From RUG721 sp040307385 (GTDB lineage Bacteria; Actinomycetota; Coriobacteriia; Coriobacteriales; Atopobiaceae), in NCBI GenBank assembly GCA_040307385.1, contig JAWRJQ010000094.1, positions 1 to 34,125 on the forward strand: a DNA stretch of 34,125 nucleotides, given 5' to 3'. Shown here piece by piece: positions 16,817 through 25,973 of the stretch. Position 1 is the first letter of the stretch, and each line of letters begins with the position of its first letter. The notes under the pieces are model-generated. The model did not search any database. It was not told where the DNA came from and saw only the letters and a program-made list of their open reading frames with translations. The translations under genes and the position numbers were made by a program.

Positions 16817-17911
16817 ATGGAGAAGCTCATCGGCGTCATCACCTGCAATTACTCTGCCAAGGATCCGGGCGTTCTCGCTGACAACCGCCCCATTGCCGCC
16901 GTGCCGTACGTGGGTCGCTACCGCCTGATCGACTTCCCCATGTCGAACATGGTCAATGCGGGCATCCGCACCCTCGGCATGGTCATGCCCCAGAACTACC
17001 GCTCCATCGTCGATCACGTGGGCGCGGGCAAGGACTGGAGCCTCGACCGCAAGAACGGCGGTCTGTTCATGCTGCCCGGCACCGCATTCGGCACCGCCCG
17101 CACCGGCTCGCGCTTCCTGCTGCGCGACCTTATCCAGAACAGGGCCATCTTCACCCGCAGCACAAAGGGCCACGTGGTGTTCTCAACGGCCAACTTCATT
17201 TACAACATCGACCTTACCGAGGTCGTCGATGCCCACATCGCATCCGGCGCCGACATCACCGTGCTCACTAAGGTCGCCGAAGCCGACGATGTGGACGTCG
17301 TGGCCTTCGACGCGAAGGACGGCATGGTCAAGGGCATGAAGTACGGCGTCAAGAAGGGCGAGCTCGCCTTCCTCGATTGCTTCGTCATCAGCCGCTCCCT
17401 GCTGCTCGACATGCTCGACTGGTACGCCGCCGCCGACCACACCGACCTCTTCGAGGCGATCCTCTCCAATACGGTGCCGGTGAACATCCGCACCTACCTC
17501 TTCGAGGGCTACTGCGCGGCCGTCTTCAACAAGACGAGCTACTATCGCGCCAATATGGACATGCTCGACCCCGAGGTGTCCGATTCCGTATTCCCCACCG
17601 GCCGCTCCATCAAGACCAAGGCGCACGATACGCCGCCCGCCAAGCATGAGGCGGGGTCGCGCGTCACGAGGTCCCTCATCTCTGCAGGCTGCCGCATCTA
17701 CGGCAGCGTGGACGGCAGCGTGCTCTCGCGCAACGTCATCGTGGAGCCGGGCGCCAAGGTGAGCAACTCCATCATCATGCAGGGCACCGTCATCAAGAGC
17801 GGCGCCGTGATCGACTATGCCATCGTCGACCGCAACAACATCATCCCCGCAGGCACCGTGCTCAAGGGAACCGAGGACGACGTGTTCGTCAAGGCGAAGG
17901 CGCGTACGTAG
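16817..17911 (+). CDS. glgD: GlgD, non-catalytic partner of ADP-glucose pyrophosphorylase
   Basis: This 364-residue paralogue of GlgC keeps the overall fold, with RYRLIDFPMSNMVNAGIRT near residue 34 and a C-terminal beta-helix region from about 280. The N-terminal nucleotide loop is lost: where GlgC has AGGQGSRLG this protein has ITCNYSAKDPG, so it should not be catalytic by itself. In Bacillus and relatives GlgD raises the activity of GlgC in a hetero-oligomer; that role is inferred here from sequence and from the adjacent position. glgA follows 18 bases later. Confidence 0.93.
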   Translation: MEKLIGVITCNYSAKDPGVLADNRPIAAVPYVGRYRLIDFPMSNMVNAGIRTLGMVMPQNYRSIVDHVGAGKDWSLDRKNGGLFMLPGTAFGTARTGSRFLLRDLIQNRAIFTRSTKGHVVFSTANFIYNIDLTEVVDAHIASGADITVLTKVAEADDVDVVAFDAKDGMVKGMKYGVKKGELAFLDCFVISRSLLLDMLDWYAAADHTDLFEAILSNTVPVNIRTYLFEGYCAAVFNKTSYYRANMDMLDPEVSDSVFPTGRSIKTKAHDTPPAKHEAGSRVTRSLISAGCRIYGSVDGSVLSRNVIVEPGAKVSNSIIMQGTVIKSGAVIDYAIVDRNNIIPAGTVLKGTEDDVFVKAKART

Positions 17912-17929
17912 ACCACAAGGAGGTTCGCC

Positions 17930-19414
17930 GTGCAATCCAAGAGAAGGAAGCTCAAGATCCTGCTTGCCACCTCCGAGGCCGTTCCATTCGCCAAAACCGG
18001 CGGCTTGGCCGACGTGGCTGGTTCCCTTCCGCAGGCGCTCATCGCCGCCGGTGCCAAGTGCGCCGTGGTGATGCCTCGCTATTCCACCATTCCGTGGGAA
18101 TATCAGGAGCGGATGGAGCATCTTGGCGAGATGTACGTGCCGCTGGCATGGCGCGGCGTATACTGCGGCGTCGAGCACCTCGTGCATGACGGCGTCGACT
18201 TCTATTTCCTCGACAACGAGGACTACTTCAAGCGCGATACCCTCTACGGCCATTTCGACGACGGCGAGCGCTATGCCTTCTTCTCGAAGGCCATCTGCGA
18301 GGCTATCGAGTTCTTCCCCGAGCTGCAGTGCGACGTGGTGCAGTGCAACGACTGGCAGACGGCCCTCGTGCCCGTGTTCCTGCGCGAGTTCTACCGCGAG
18401 AGCGATGCCTGCAACAACGTGAAGTGCGTCTTCACGGTGCATAACGTCAAATTCCAGGGGCAGTTCGGCGACCAGCTGCTCGAAGACATCCTCGGTGTGG
18501 CGCACATCCCCGCCGCAGCCGATCAGCTGCGCTGCGACGATCGCTCCATCAACTACATGAAGGGCGCGCTCTGCTATTCCGACCTGCTCACCACCGTGAG
18601 CCCGAGCTACGCCGTCGAGCTGCAGATGCCGTTCTTCGGCGAGGGCCTCGACTACATGTTCCGCCGCCGTGCCGACATCCTCTCGGGCATTCTCAACGGC
18701 ATCGACCAGAACATCTGGAACCCCGCGACCGACATGTACATCGAGCACCATTACAGCATGGATGACCTGGAGAACAAGAAGGCCGCCAAGCGCGCCCTCC
18801 AAGAGGAATGCGGGCTCTGGCAAGACGAGAACGCTCCGCTCGTCGTCATGATCGGCCGCCTTACCAACCAGAAGGGCCTCGGCCTGGTGCGCTACGCCAT
18901 GGACCGCATCATGTCGGAGGGCGTGCAGATGATCGTGCTCGGAACCGGCGACGCCGATCAGGAGGAGGCGTTCCGCTACTTCGAGAGCCGCTATCCCGGC
19001 CAGATGTGCGCGCGCATCACCTTCGACAACGCGCTCAGCCACCGCATGTACGCAGGAGGTGACATCCTGCTCATGCCCTCCGAGTTCGAGCCCTGCGGCC
19101 TGTCCCAGATGATTGCCATGCGCTACGGCACGCTGCCGGTGGTGCGCGAGACGGGCGGCCTCAAAGATTCCGTCATGCCCTACAACCAGTTCACGGGCGA
19201 GGGCACGGGCTTCTCGTTCGCCAACATGAACGCCGACGAGATGGCCGACTGCCTGCTCGGCGCCTGCTGGCTGTATCGCAGCAACAAGGATGCCTGGCAT
19301 GAACTGCAGAAGCACAGCATGTCAACCGATTTCTCGTGGGGCCGCGCTGCCGCCGAGTATCTCAATCTGTTCCATTCGCTGCATCCCGAGGTCATTCCCT
19401 GGAAGAAGGAGTAG
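17930..19414 (+). CDS. glgA: Glycogen synthase (ADP-glucose)
   Basis: GlgA (GT5) adds glucose from ADP-glucose to the non-reducing end of glycogen. The 494-residue protein has the substrate loop AKTGGLADVAGSLP (K22), CNDWQTALVP, FTVHNVKFQG, and in the second Rossmann half GRLTNQKGL and SEFEPCGLSQMIAMRYGT, where the conserved glutamate pair region lies. The start is a GTG at 17930 after ACAAGGAGG at 17915-17923. It is the fifth gene of the operon, followed at once by the GH13-GH77 fusion. Confidence 0.96.
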   Translation: MQSKRRKLKILLATSEAVPFAKTGGLADVAGSLPQALIAAGAKCAVVMPRYSTIPWEYQERMEHLGEMYVPLAWRGVYCGVEHLVHDGVDFYFLDNEDYFKRDTLYGHFDDGERYAFFSKAICEAIEFFPELQCDVVQCNDWQTALVPVFLREFYRESDACNNVKCVFTVHNVKFQGQFGDQLLEDILGVAHIPAAADQLRCDDRSINYMKGALCYSDLLTTVSPSYAVELQMPFFGEGLDYMFRRRADILSGILNGIDQNIWNPATDMYIEHHYSMDDLENKKAAKRALQEECGLWQDENAPLVVMIGRLTNQKGLGLVRYAMDRIMSEGVQMIVLGTGDADQEEAFRYFESRYPGQMCARITFDNALSHRMYAGGDILLMPSEFEPCGLSQMIAMRYGTLPVVRETGGLKDSVMPYNQFTGEGTGFSFANMNADEMADCLLGACWLYRSNKDAWHELQKHSMSTDFSWGRAAAEYLNLFHSLHPEVIPWKKE

Positions 19415-19417
19415 TTT

Positions 19418-22400
19418 TTGAACGCACGTCATATTACGTCGGAAATCGACTATAGAAACCCTTTCGGTGCCGCCCAGCTGGGCGGCACCGTCAAGCTCGC
19501 CATAGATGTATGGGATGATGAGCCCGCGCACGCCGATCTGAGCATCTGGTTCAACGGCACGGGCGAGACGATCATCCCGATGCATGCGGCTTTGGACGGA
19601 CGCACCGTGCGCTTCAGCGCCGAGTTCACGCCTCCCTGCACCGGCGTCTTCTGGTACAGCTTCAACATCGTCGCATCCGACGGCGTCGTATGGCGCTACG
19701 GCGCACGCGAGGCGCATGCGGTGGGGGAGGGCGCCTTCCACTACGGTGATCCGCCCGGGTTCCAGATCACGGTGTACGAGCCGCGCGCCATCCAGCCGAC
19801 GTGGTATCGGGACGGCATCGTCTATCAGATCTTCCCCGATCGATTTGCGCGCGGCAAAGACTGGCGTGAGCGCGCCAAGACGCTCGACGTGCCTCGAGAG
19901 GGGCCAACGCGGCGCTTGGTTGAAGACTGGAACACGCCCGTCACCTACGAGCGCGCCGAGGATGGCAGCATAGCCGCATGGGATTTCTACGGCGGCACGC
20001 TCGAGGGCATCCGCGAGAAGCTCGACTACCTCGCATCGCTCGGCGTGACGGCCCTCTACCTCAATCCCATCTTCGAGGCGGCGAGCAACCACCGCTATGA
20101 TACGGCCGACTATCTGCGCATCGATCCGCTGCTGGGCGATGAGGAATCGTTCCAGGCGCTCTGCGATGATGCTTCCGCGCGCGGGATCTCCCTCATTCTC
20201 GACGGCGTGTTCAACCACACCGGACGCGATTCCCGCTACTTCAACGCGTTGGGTACCTACCCCGATGTCGGTGCCGCCCAAGATCCGGCTTCGCCGTATC
20301 GCTCGTGGTTCAAGCTGGAAGAGGACGGCTCCTACAGCAGTTGGTGGGGCGTCAAGGACCTGCCCGACGTCAACGAGGACGATCCGAGCTTCCGCGTGTT
20401 CATCAACGGCGAGGACGGCGTGGTGCGCCGCTGGCTGCGCGCAGGTGCGCGCGGCTGGCGTCTCGATGTTGCCGACGAGCTGCCCGATTCCTTTATCGCC
20501 GAGCTCAAAGCCGCTGCGGTGGCAGAGCGCGCGGATGCGCTCGTGATCGGCGAGGTATGGGAGGATGCCACCCATAAATGGGCATACGGCGAGCTGCGCA
20601 CGTACTTCGACGGCTTCGAGCTCGACGGCGTGATGAACTATCCGCTGCGCTCAGGCATCCTCGACTACCTCACGGGCAAGGTCACGGCCGCATCGTTGGC
20701 CGACGTGCTCGAGCAGCTCATCGAGAACTACCCGCCCGAGGCGTTGGCCAACTGCCTCAACAGCCTGGGTACCCACGACCGCGAGCGCCTGTTCACGGTG
20801 CTGGGCGACGCTCCCGCGCAGGACGAGCTCAGCGATGAGGAACGCGCTGCGTACGAGCTCGATGACGACCAGAAGGGCCTCGCGCGCGCGCGTCTCTGGC
20901 TTGCGGCGCTTCTGCAGATGACGCTCCCCGGCGTGCCGTGCATCTACTACGGCGACGAGCTGGGCGTGCAGGGCTATCGCGACCCCTACAACCGTGCACC
21001 CATGCCTTGGGACGACGGCGACCCGTATTGCCCCACCATCTACCGCAACGCCATCGGGCTGCGCAAGGCGCTCCCCGTGCTGGTGCACGGCACGTGCGAG
21101 CCCTTTTCGCCGCACGATGACGTGCTGGGCTTCTGGCGTCGCGGCAACGAGGGCGAGACGGTCTGCGTGCTGGTGAACGCGAGTCTCGAGCATACGCACG
21201 AGGTGGAGCTGCCCATGGCGGCGACCTGCGTGAGCGACGTCATCACCGGTCGCGCGCCGCTGCGTTCGGATGACGGGGCGAGCTGCACGGTTTCCCTGCG
21301 ACCGCTCGGCTCGTCCGTGCTCGTGTTCCACGAGCAGCAGCGCATGCAGAAACCGCTCGAGCCGGGCATGGGGGTGCTCGCGCATATCACGAGCGTTCCC
21401 AATCGCATGCGTCCCGGCGAACCCGGCACCATCCAGGCCTCGGAGGCGTTCATCGACTGGTTGCACGATGCGGGGGTGCGCTACTGGCAGATCCTGCCGA
21501 TCAATCCCACCGATTGCTGGGGCTCTCCCTACGCGGGCCTGTCCGCCTTTGCGGGAAACGTCGCGCTGCTCGGCGGTGCCGAGCCGGGTCGTGTCGACCG
21601 CGCCGCCTACAGGCGGTTCTGCGACGAGAACGCCTCATGGCTCGAGCCGTATGCCGCCTTTAGCGCGATCAAGGATCTGCTCGGAGCCGATTCCCCCTGG
21701 TGGGAATGGCCTGACGCCTATCGAACCTACACGCCCGAGCTGGCTTCGTGCGCCGACCTTGCAAAGGGGATCGAGAAGCATCGCCGGGCCCAGTTTGCAT
21801 TTCAAACCCACTGGGACGGTCTGCGCGCGTACGCCCATGCGCACGATGTCATGATCATCGGCGATATGCCCATGTTCGTGCTGGCCGATTCAGCCGATAT
21901 GTGGGTGCACCCCGATTACTTCGATCCCGCCCTGCTCGCCGGAGCGCCGCCCGATCCGCTGGGACCCCAGGGCCAGATGTGGGGCAATCCCACCTTCCGC
22001 TGGGATGTGCTTGCCGAGCACGGCTACGACTGGTGGATGGCGCGTTTCGCGCGCATGTTCGCGCTCTACGACTACGTGCGGATCGACCACTTCGTAGGCT
22101 TCGCGTCGTACTACGGCATCCCCGCAGGCATGAGCGCGCTGGATGGCAGCTGGTACTTCGGCCCGGGCAAGGAGCTCTTTCAGGCCGCATACGATCGCTT
22201 CGGGCCGCTTCCCCTGATCGCGGAGGATCTGGGCGCCATCACGCCTGCCGTGCGTGCGCTGCTCTGCGAGGTGGGCGCACCCGGCATGAGCGTGGTCCAG
22301 TTCGCCGATGAGGACGTGTTCGAGTCCTTCTCGCCCGCCGCCGATACCGTGGCGTACACGGGAACGCACGACACGGCGACCCTTGTCGAGTGGTGCGCGG

Positions 22401-22660
22401 CCCATGGCTCGCTTGAGGATGCGGAGGTGCGCGAGCGGGCGGCCGAGCTCTGCGAGCGCGTGGTTGCGAGCTCTGCCGACGTGGCTATCCTGCCGCTTCA
22501 GGACGTGCTGCTCCTAGGCGTGGAGGGTCGCATGAACCGGCCCGGTATCGCGGAGGGCAACTGGGCTTGGCGTGCCAACGCGCAGGCCCTGATGGCCGCG
22601 AGCGAGCGTCTGAAGAAGCTCGCGGAGCTGCAGCGGCGGCGGGAGGCTCCCGCTTCGTAA
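19418..22660 (+). CDS. Fused GH13 debranching/neopullulanase-like enzyme and GH77 4-alpha-glucanotransferase
   Basis: The 1080-residue protein joins two glucan enzymes. Residues 1-130 look like a beta-sandwich (CBM34-like), then a GH13 barrel with D350 in GWRLDVADE, E379 in IGEVWED and D454 in LGTHDRER. After about residue 645 a second enzyme of the MalQ type begins (LEPGMGVLAHITSVPNR, RYWQILPINPT), with D890 in VRIDHFVGF, E936 in IAEDLG and D985 in GTHDTATL. Both active sites look complete. It probably hydrolyses or debranches limit dextrins and rearranges short maltodextrins left by GlgP. The start is a TTG at 19418 behind AAGAAGGAG. Bacterial GlgX-MalQ fusions are known, so the arrangement has precedent, but the N-terminal part looks closer to neopullulanase than to GlgX. 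A terminator follows. Confidence 0.9.
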   Translation: MNARHITSEIDYRNPFGAAQLGGTVKLAIDVWDDEPAHADLSIWFNGTGETIIPMHAALDGRTVRFSAEFTPPCTGVFWYSFNIVASDGVVWRYGAREAHAVGEGAFHYGDPPGFQITVYEPRAIQPTWYRDGIVYQIFPDRFARGKDWRERAKTLDVPREGPTRRLVEDWNTPVTYERAEDGSIAAWDFYGGTLEGIREKLDYLASLGVTALYLNPIFEAASNHRYDTADYLRIDPLLGDEESFQALCDDASARGISLILDGVFNHTGRDSRYFNALGTYPDVGAAQDPASPYRSWFKLEEDGSYSSWWGVKDLPDVNEDDPSFRVFINGEDGVVRRWLRAGARGWRLDVADELPDSFIAELKAAAVAERADALVIGEVWEDATHKWAYGELRTYFDGFELDGVMNYPLRSGILDYLTGKVTAASLADVLEQLIENYPPEALANCLNSLGTHDRERLFTVLGDAPAQDELSDEERAAYELDDDQKGLARARLWLAALLQMTLPGVPCIYYGDELGVQGYRDPYNRAPMPWDDGDPYCPTIYRNAIGLRKALPVLVHGTCEPFSPHDDVLGFWRRGNEGETVCVLVNASLEHTHEVELPMAATCVSDVITGRAPLRSDDGASCTVSLRPLGSSVLVFHEQQRMQKPLEPGMGVLAHITSVPNRMRPGEPGTIQASEAFIDWLHDAGVRYWQILPINPTDCWGSPYAGLSAFAGNVALLGGAEPGRVDRAAYRRFCDENASWLEPYAAFSAIKDLLGADSPWWEWPDAYRTYTPELASCADLAKGIEKHRRAQFAFQTHWDGLRAYAHAHDVMIIGDMPMFVLADSADMWVHPDYFDPALLAGAPPDPLGPQGQMWGNPTFRWDVLAEHGYDWWMARFARMFALYDYVRIDHFVGFASYYGIPAGMSALDGSWYFGPGKELFQAAYDRFGPLPLIAEDLGAITPAVRALLCEVGAPGMSVVQFADEDVFESFSPAADTVAYTGTHDTATLVEWCAAHGSLEDAEVRERAAELCERVVASSADVAILPLQDVLLLGVEGRMNRPGIAEGNWAWRANAQALMAASERLKKLAELQRRREAPAS

Positions 22661-22710
22661 ACCCCCTGGCACCGAATCGTCCTATTCCTGCTGTTCTTGT
22701 CCCCAGAAGA

Positions 22711-22737
22711 CCTTATTCCTCAGGAATAAGGCCTTTT
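22711..22737 (+). terminator. Terminator of the glycogen operon
   Basis: A perfect 9-bp stem, CCTTATTCC (22711-22719) with GGAATAAGG (22723-22731), has a three-base TCA loop and is followed by CCTTTT. It lies 50 bases after the last glycogen gene. Confidence 0.85.
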
Positions 22738-22821
22738 CGCGGCTCAAAGTGCAGGAACAAGCCGTTGCGGTGCCACGGGTGGGAAGCGCTCTTGGCCCGC
22801 GCTCGCGGTCCAGCGCGTAGG

Positions 22822-22854
22822 AATCGAGCCGAGGCGTGCTGTCCCGGCTCGATT
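22822..22854 (-). terminator. Inverted repeat, possible terminator of the zinc-ribbon gene
   Basis: AATCGAGCCG (22822-22831) and CGGCTCGATT (22845-22854) are perfect 10-bp complements around a 13-base loop, 27 bases past the stop of the minus-strand gene. No T run follows on that strand, so it may be a weak terminator or a 3'-end stabilising hairpin. Confidence 0.4.
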
Positions 22855-22880
22855 GTGCGTTCTCTGGGGAAGGGGGCGCG

Positions 22881-23639
22881 TTAGCTCAGCTTGAAGCCGC
22901 AGGTGCCGCAGAAGACGTCGCCTGCGGAGACGGGAGCGCCGCACTGCGGGCACGTTGCGGACGCGGGCGCAGGTTCGGGTGCGGGCTCGGGCGCCGGAGC
23001 AGGCGCAGGCGCAGCAGCCGGTGCGGGTGCGGGTTCGGGTGCAGGAGCAGGAGGAACAGGCGCAGGCGCGGGCGCGGGAGCCGCAGGAGGCTCACCGCCA
23101 GCGGTGTGGTACTGCGGCATGCCTGCGGCATACGCAGGAGGAGCATAGCCTGCGGCGGGTGCGACGGGCGCGGCGGGTGCGGGAGCGGGAGCGGAAGCGA
23201 ATCCATCTGCCTCAGGAGCGTCATCGCCCACGAGCTTACGCCTGATCTCACCGGTATTGCGGGCGATGGTGATGGTCAGCATAACGAGCTCGAAGACCAT
23301 GCGCAACACCAGCTCTGCGACGACAAAGAGCACCGCGCCGCGGATGAGCGCGTTGAAAAACGAGCGGATGTCGACGAACAGCACCGTGATTATAACCGCG
23401 AGGACAAACAGCGCCGCGAAGATGGCGCAGAACAGATAGAGCGCCTTGAGCGCCTTATCGATGATGAGCGTGTTGAAGTTGAGGAACGGCCCCCACATGC
23501 GCTTGTCACGCAGATCGATGCGCTGCGTAGGGTACGCGCTGACGAAGCGCCGATATCCGAGGATCGTGAGAATAATCGATGCTATGAGCGCCACCATGAT
23601 GAACGCGCTTCCAAAAGCTTCTAAATTAGACAAGTACAT
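22881..23639 (-). CDS. Membrane protein with Pro/Ala linker and C-terminal zinc ribbon
   Basis: The product is not assigned to a named family. It has about 252 residues with hydrophobic segments near 10-28, 66-88 and 100-125, a long linker of AP/PEP repeats at about 148-227, and a terminal zinc ribbon with C230, C233, C244 and C247 (CPQC ... CGTC). The membrane part is of the DUF4282 kind by general look only. Two ATG codons stand side by side at 23642 and 23639; GGAGGT at 23652-23647 is four and seven bases ahead, so the second is preferred. The frame runs further upstream to 23768, but without a site. It is divergent from the rfbB gene. Function unknown; it may be a sensor or scaffold at the membrane. 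Confidence 0.8.
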   Translation of the reverse strand: MYLSNLEAFGSAFIMVALIASIILTILGYRRFVSAYPTQRIDLRDKRMWGPFLNFNTLIIDKALKALYLFCAIFAALFVLAVIITVLFVDIRSFFNALIRGAVLFVVAELVLRMVFELVMLTITIARNTGEIRRKLVGDDAPEADGFASAPAPAPAAPVAPAAGYAPPAYAAGMPQYHTAGGEPPAAPAPAPAPVPPAPAPEPAPAPAAAPAPAPAPEPAPEPAPASATCPQCGAPVSAGDVFCGTCGFKLS

Positions 23640-23844
23640 CATATAGACCTCCGACCCACGGATGGCGGACAAACCACTATCTACCATACCCCAGATTGTG
23701 CGCGACGTTGCCCGAGAAGCATGGGCGGGTGCCTCGATCTCGCGTGTGGGTTCCGCGTGCAGGTGCATACTGGGAGATGATCATTCTCGGGCACCCGATG
23801 TCGGCGGCCTGCAGACAGGCGAACGACCCCGCTAGGAGCGCGCA

Positions 23845-24846
23845 ATGGACAACCTTCTCGTTACCGGCGGCGCCGGCTTCATCGGATCGAACTTCGTGCG
23901 CTGGGTGGTGGAGCATCGGCCCGGCGTCCACGTAACGGTGCTCGACAAGCTCACCTACGCCGGCAAGCGCGAGAACCTGCAGGGCATTCCCGCCGAGCGT
24001 CTCACGTTCGTGCAGGGCGACATCTGCGATGCCGATCTGGTGGACGCCCTCGTTTCCCACGCCGATGCGTGCGTGCACTGCGCCGCCGAGTCGCATAACG
24101 AGACCTCCATCTCAAACCCGCTTCCCTTCGTGCGCACCAACATCGAAGGCACGTTCACGCTGCTCGAAGCCGCCGCCGCGCATGACGTGCGCTTCCACCA
24201 CATCTCTACCGACGAGGTGTTCGGCGATCTGGCGCTCGATGATCCCGCGCGCTTCACCGAAGAGGCGCCGTACCGTCCATCGAGCCCCTACAGCTCCAGC
24301 AAGGCGTCCTCCGACATGCTCGTGCATGCGTGGACGCGCACCTACGGCGTGCGCGCCACCATATCCAACTGCTCCAACACCTACGGCCCGCGCCAGCATA
24401 TCGAGAAGTTCATTCCACGCCAGATCACCAACATCATCTGCGGCATCCGTCCCAAGCTCTATGGCGATGGCGGCAACGTGCGCGACTGGATCCACGTCGA
24501 GGACCATTCCTCGGCCGTGTGGGAGATCCTCACGCGCGGTCGTATCGGCGAGACCTACCTTATCGGCGCAGATGGCGAGAAGCGCAACATCGACGTGCTG
24601 CGCGCGATTCTCGCCGCCATGGGCAGGCACGAGGACGACTTCGACCGGGTGCGCGATCGCCCCGGCCATGACCGCCGTTATGCCATCGATTCCGCCAAAC
24701 TCCGTGCCGAGCTGGGTTGGCGCCCTGCCCACACCGATTTTGTCGCGGGCATCGAGGCGGTCATCGCCTGGTATCGCGCCAACGAGGGCTGGTGGCGTGC
24801 GGATAAGGAGGCTACCGAGCGCCGCTACGCCGAGCTGGGCAGATAG
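23845..24846 (+). CDS. rfbB: dTDP-glucose 4,6-dehydratase
   Basis: This short-chain dehydrogenase (333 residues) turns dTDP-glucose into dTDP-4-keto-6-deoxyglucose, the second step of dTDP-rhamnose synthesis. The NAD loop TGGAGFIGSNFVRW starts the protein; STDEVFGDL holds the Thr-Asp-Glu catalytic set; YSSSKASSD has the Tyr and Lys; NTYGPRQ and YGDGGNVRDWIHVEDH are typical of RfbB over other NDP-sugar epimerases. The start follows TAGGAGCG. The partner genes rfbA, rfbC and rfbD are not in the window, so it stands alone. It converges with the Abi gene, 15 bases apart. Confidence 0.9.
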   Translation: MDNLLVTGGAGFIGSNFVRWVVEHRPGVHVTVLDKLTYAGKRENLQGIPAERLTFVQGDICDADLVDALVSHADACVHCAAESHNETSISNPLPFVRTNIEGTFTLLEAAAAHDVRFHHISTDEVFGDLALDDPARFTEEAPYRPSSPYSSSKASSDMLVHAWTRTYGVRATISNCSNTYGPRQHIEKFIPRQITNIICGIRPKLYGDGGNVRDWIHVEDHSSAVWEILTRGRIGETYLIGADGEKRNIDVLRAILAAMGRHEDDFDRVRDRPGHDRRYAIDSAKLRAELGWRPAHTDFVAGIEAVIAWYRANEGWWRADKEATERRYAELGR

Positions 24847-24861
24847 GGGACGGCCCACGCC

Positions 24862-25779
24862 TTAGATGCCCAGCTGAGCGATCACACCGTCAAGCGTGGC
24901 GTTGCGCCCGCGATAGCTGCGCGCACGCTCTGCGAGCATCTCTTCGAGCGCGTCGTCGTCGGCATTGGTGAGGTAGTTCTCGATGGTGGAGACGATCTCC
25001 GCGAACCCCGCCTCCTTGCTCGCGCCCACGCGCGCGCACCACAGCCGCTCCTCGTGCGCGCAGATGTTGCGCGCATCCACCAGGATGTCCAGATCGTCGA
25101 GCATCTCGCTCGGCGTGAGCGACCTAAGCTGCCCGCAGCATGCGCGCACGCGCTCGCACACGGCCTTCTGCTCGTTGCGGCGCATGAGCGCGTAGAAGTA
25201 CTCGAGGTTGCCGAAGGTGAGCTCGTTGAAGAGCACCCACAGCGGCACTCCGCCGTGCACGTCGCGGTAGTACCGCACGCGCACGTCGCCGGGTTCGGGG
25301 CTGCCGACGCTATCCACCACCACGCCGCGCGCGTGCTTCTCGAGCGTGTCGATCATCCAGTTGAGATCGCGCTCGAATCCGCGCCCCGTGCGCAGATACC
25401 CGTTTTCGCGCGTGAAGCAGGCGGGGTCGAGATAGTCCTCGGTGCCCGGATGCGCCGCGCAGAAGCTGTAGGAGATGAGGCTGCGCAGCGTGGTCTCCAC
25501 CACCATGAGGAAGCGGAACGCGATGGCGCGCAGATCGCGGTCGAACCGGAAGAGCGCGTAGATGTCGTCGAAGCGCGTGCCGGCAACATAGCGGTCCTCG
25601 CCTGCGGCGCGCGTGGCCGCAGTGTCGAGAAACGGCGTCTTATAGCCGTTGACGATGGCGTAATAGCCCTCGCGCAGCAACGTGTGGGGCGTGCGCTCGT
25701 TGCAGATCACGCCGCGGCGTTTAAGGATTTCAACCTGCTCTTCAACCGTAGTGAACGGCTTATCGATAATGTCTGCCAT
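24862..25779 (-). CDS. Abi_2 family abortive-infection protein (AbiD/F type, HEPN)
   Basis: The 305-residue protein belongs to the Abi_2 group (Pfam PF07751), first known from lactococcal AbiD and AbiF phage resistance. It has the N-terminal KPFTTVEEQVEILKRRG region, the LLREGYYAIVNGYK block at 34-47, FDRDLRAIAFRFLMVVETTLRS at 79-100, and a HEPN-type ribonuclease motif R-x4-H (R237, H242 in DARNICAHEERLW). It likely acts by itself as a phage-triggered RNase that stops growth; this is inferred from the family. The ATG at 25779 follows GGAAAGGCGG and gives the normal start; the frame continues upstream to 25842 without support. It is on the strand opposite to both neighbours. Confidence 0.88.
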   Translation of the reverse strand: MADIIDKPFTTVEEQVEILKRRGVICNERTPHTLLREGYYAIVNGYKTPFLDTAATRAAGEDRYVAGTRFDDIYALFRFDRDLRAIAFRFLMVVETTLRSLISYSFCAAHPGTEDYLDPACFTRENGYLRTGRGFERDLNWMIDTLEKHARGVVVDSVGSPEPGDVRVRYYRDVHGGVPLWVLFNELTFGNLEYFYALMRRNEQKAVCERVRACCGQLRSLTPSEMLDDLDILVDARNICAHEERLWCARVGASKEAGFAEIVSTIENYLTNADDDALEEMLAERARSYRGRNATLDGVIAQLGI

Positions 25780-25800
25780 CTCGACCGCCTTTCCACCGCA

Positions 25801-25830
25801 ATTGTACGCGCTCCGCGCGCATGCGGGGAA
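25801..25830 (-). promoter_or_regulatory. Candidate promoter of the Abi_2 gene
   Basis: On the minus strand a TACAAT (-10, complement of 25801-25806) lies 22 bases before the ATG. A weak -35, TTCCCC (complement of 25825-25830), is 18 bases further. The -10 box is a 5/6 match. Confidence 0.4.
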
Positions 25831-25943
25831 CGACGACGGCACACGCGCACGCGCGCACCGCAGACGGTTTTCGCCTCAAAGCCGAGGTACCGTTCGGTAT
25901 GGTGCGCGACCTTTCGGGGCATCGTATGAGATTGTCGTGCGTG

Positions 25944-25971
25944 TTGACTCTGTGAAGGAGTAGAATATTCA
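25944..25971 (+). promoter_or_regulatory. Candidate promoter of the cold-shock gene
   Basis: TTGACT at 25944-25949 (5/6) and TATTCA at 25966-25971 (3/6) are 16 bases apart. A TAGAAT at 25961-25966 is a better -10 but has no matching -35. Either start gives a leader of about 70 bases. Confidence 0.35.
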
Positions 25972-25973
25972 AA

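Noticed and set aside
17183..19315. 710-codon minus-strand frame across glgD and glgA
   Set aside because: Antisense to confident genes; His/Glu/Val/Leu-rich composition typical of shadow frames.
22955..23200. CRISPR-like repeat array
   Set aside because: The repetition comes from Pro/Ala codons in the linker of the zinc-ribbon protein; there are no equal repeats with unique spacers.
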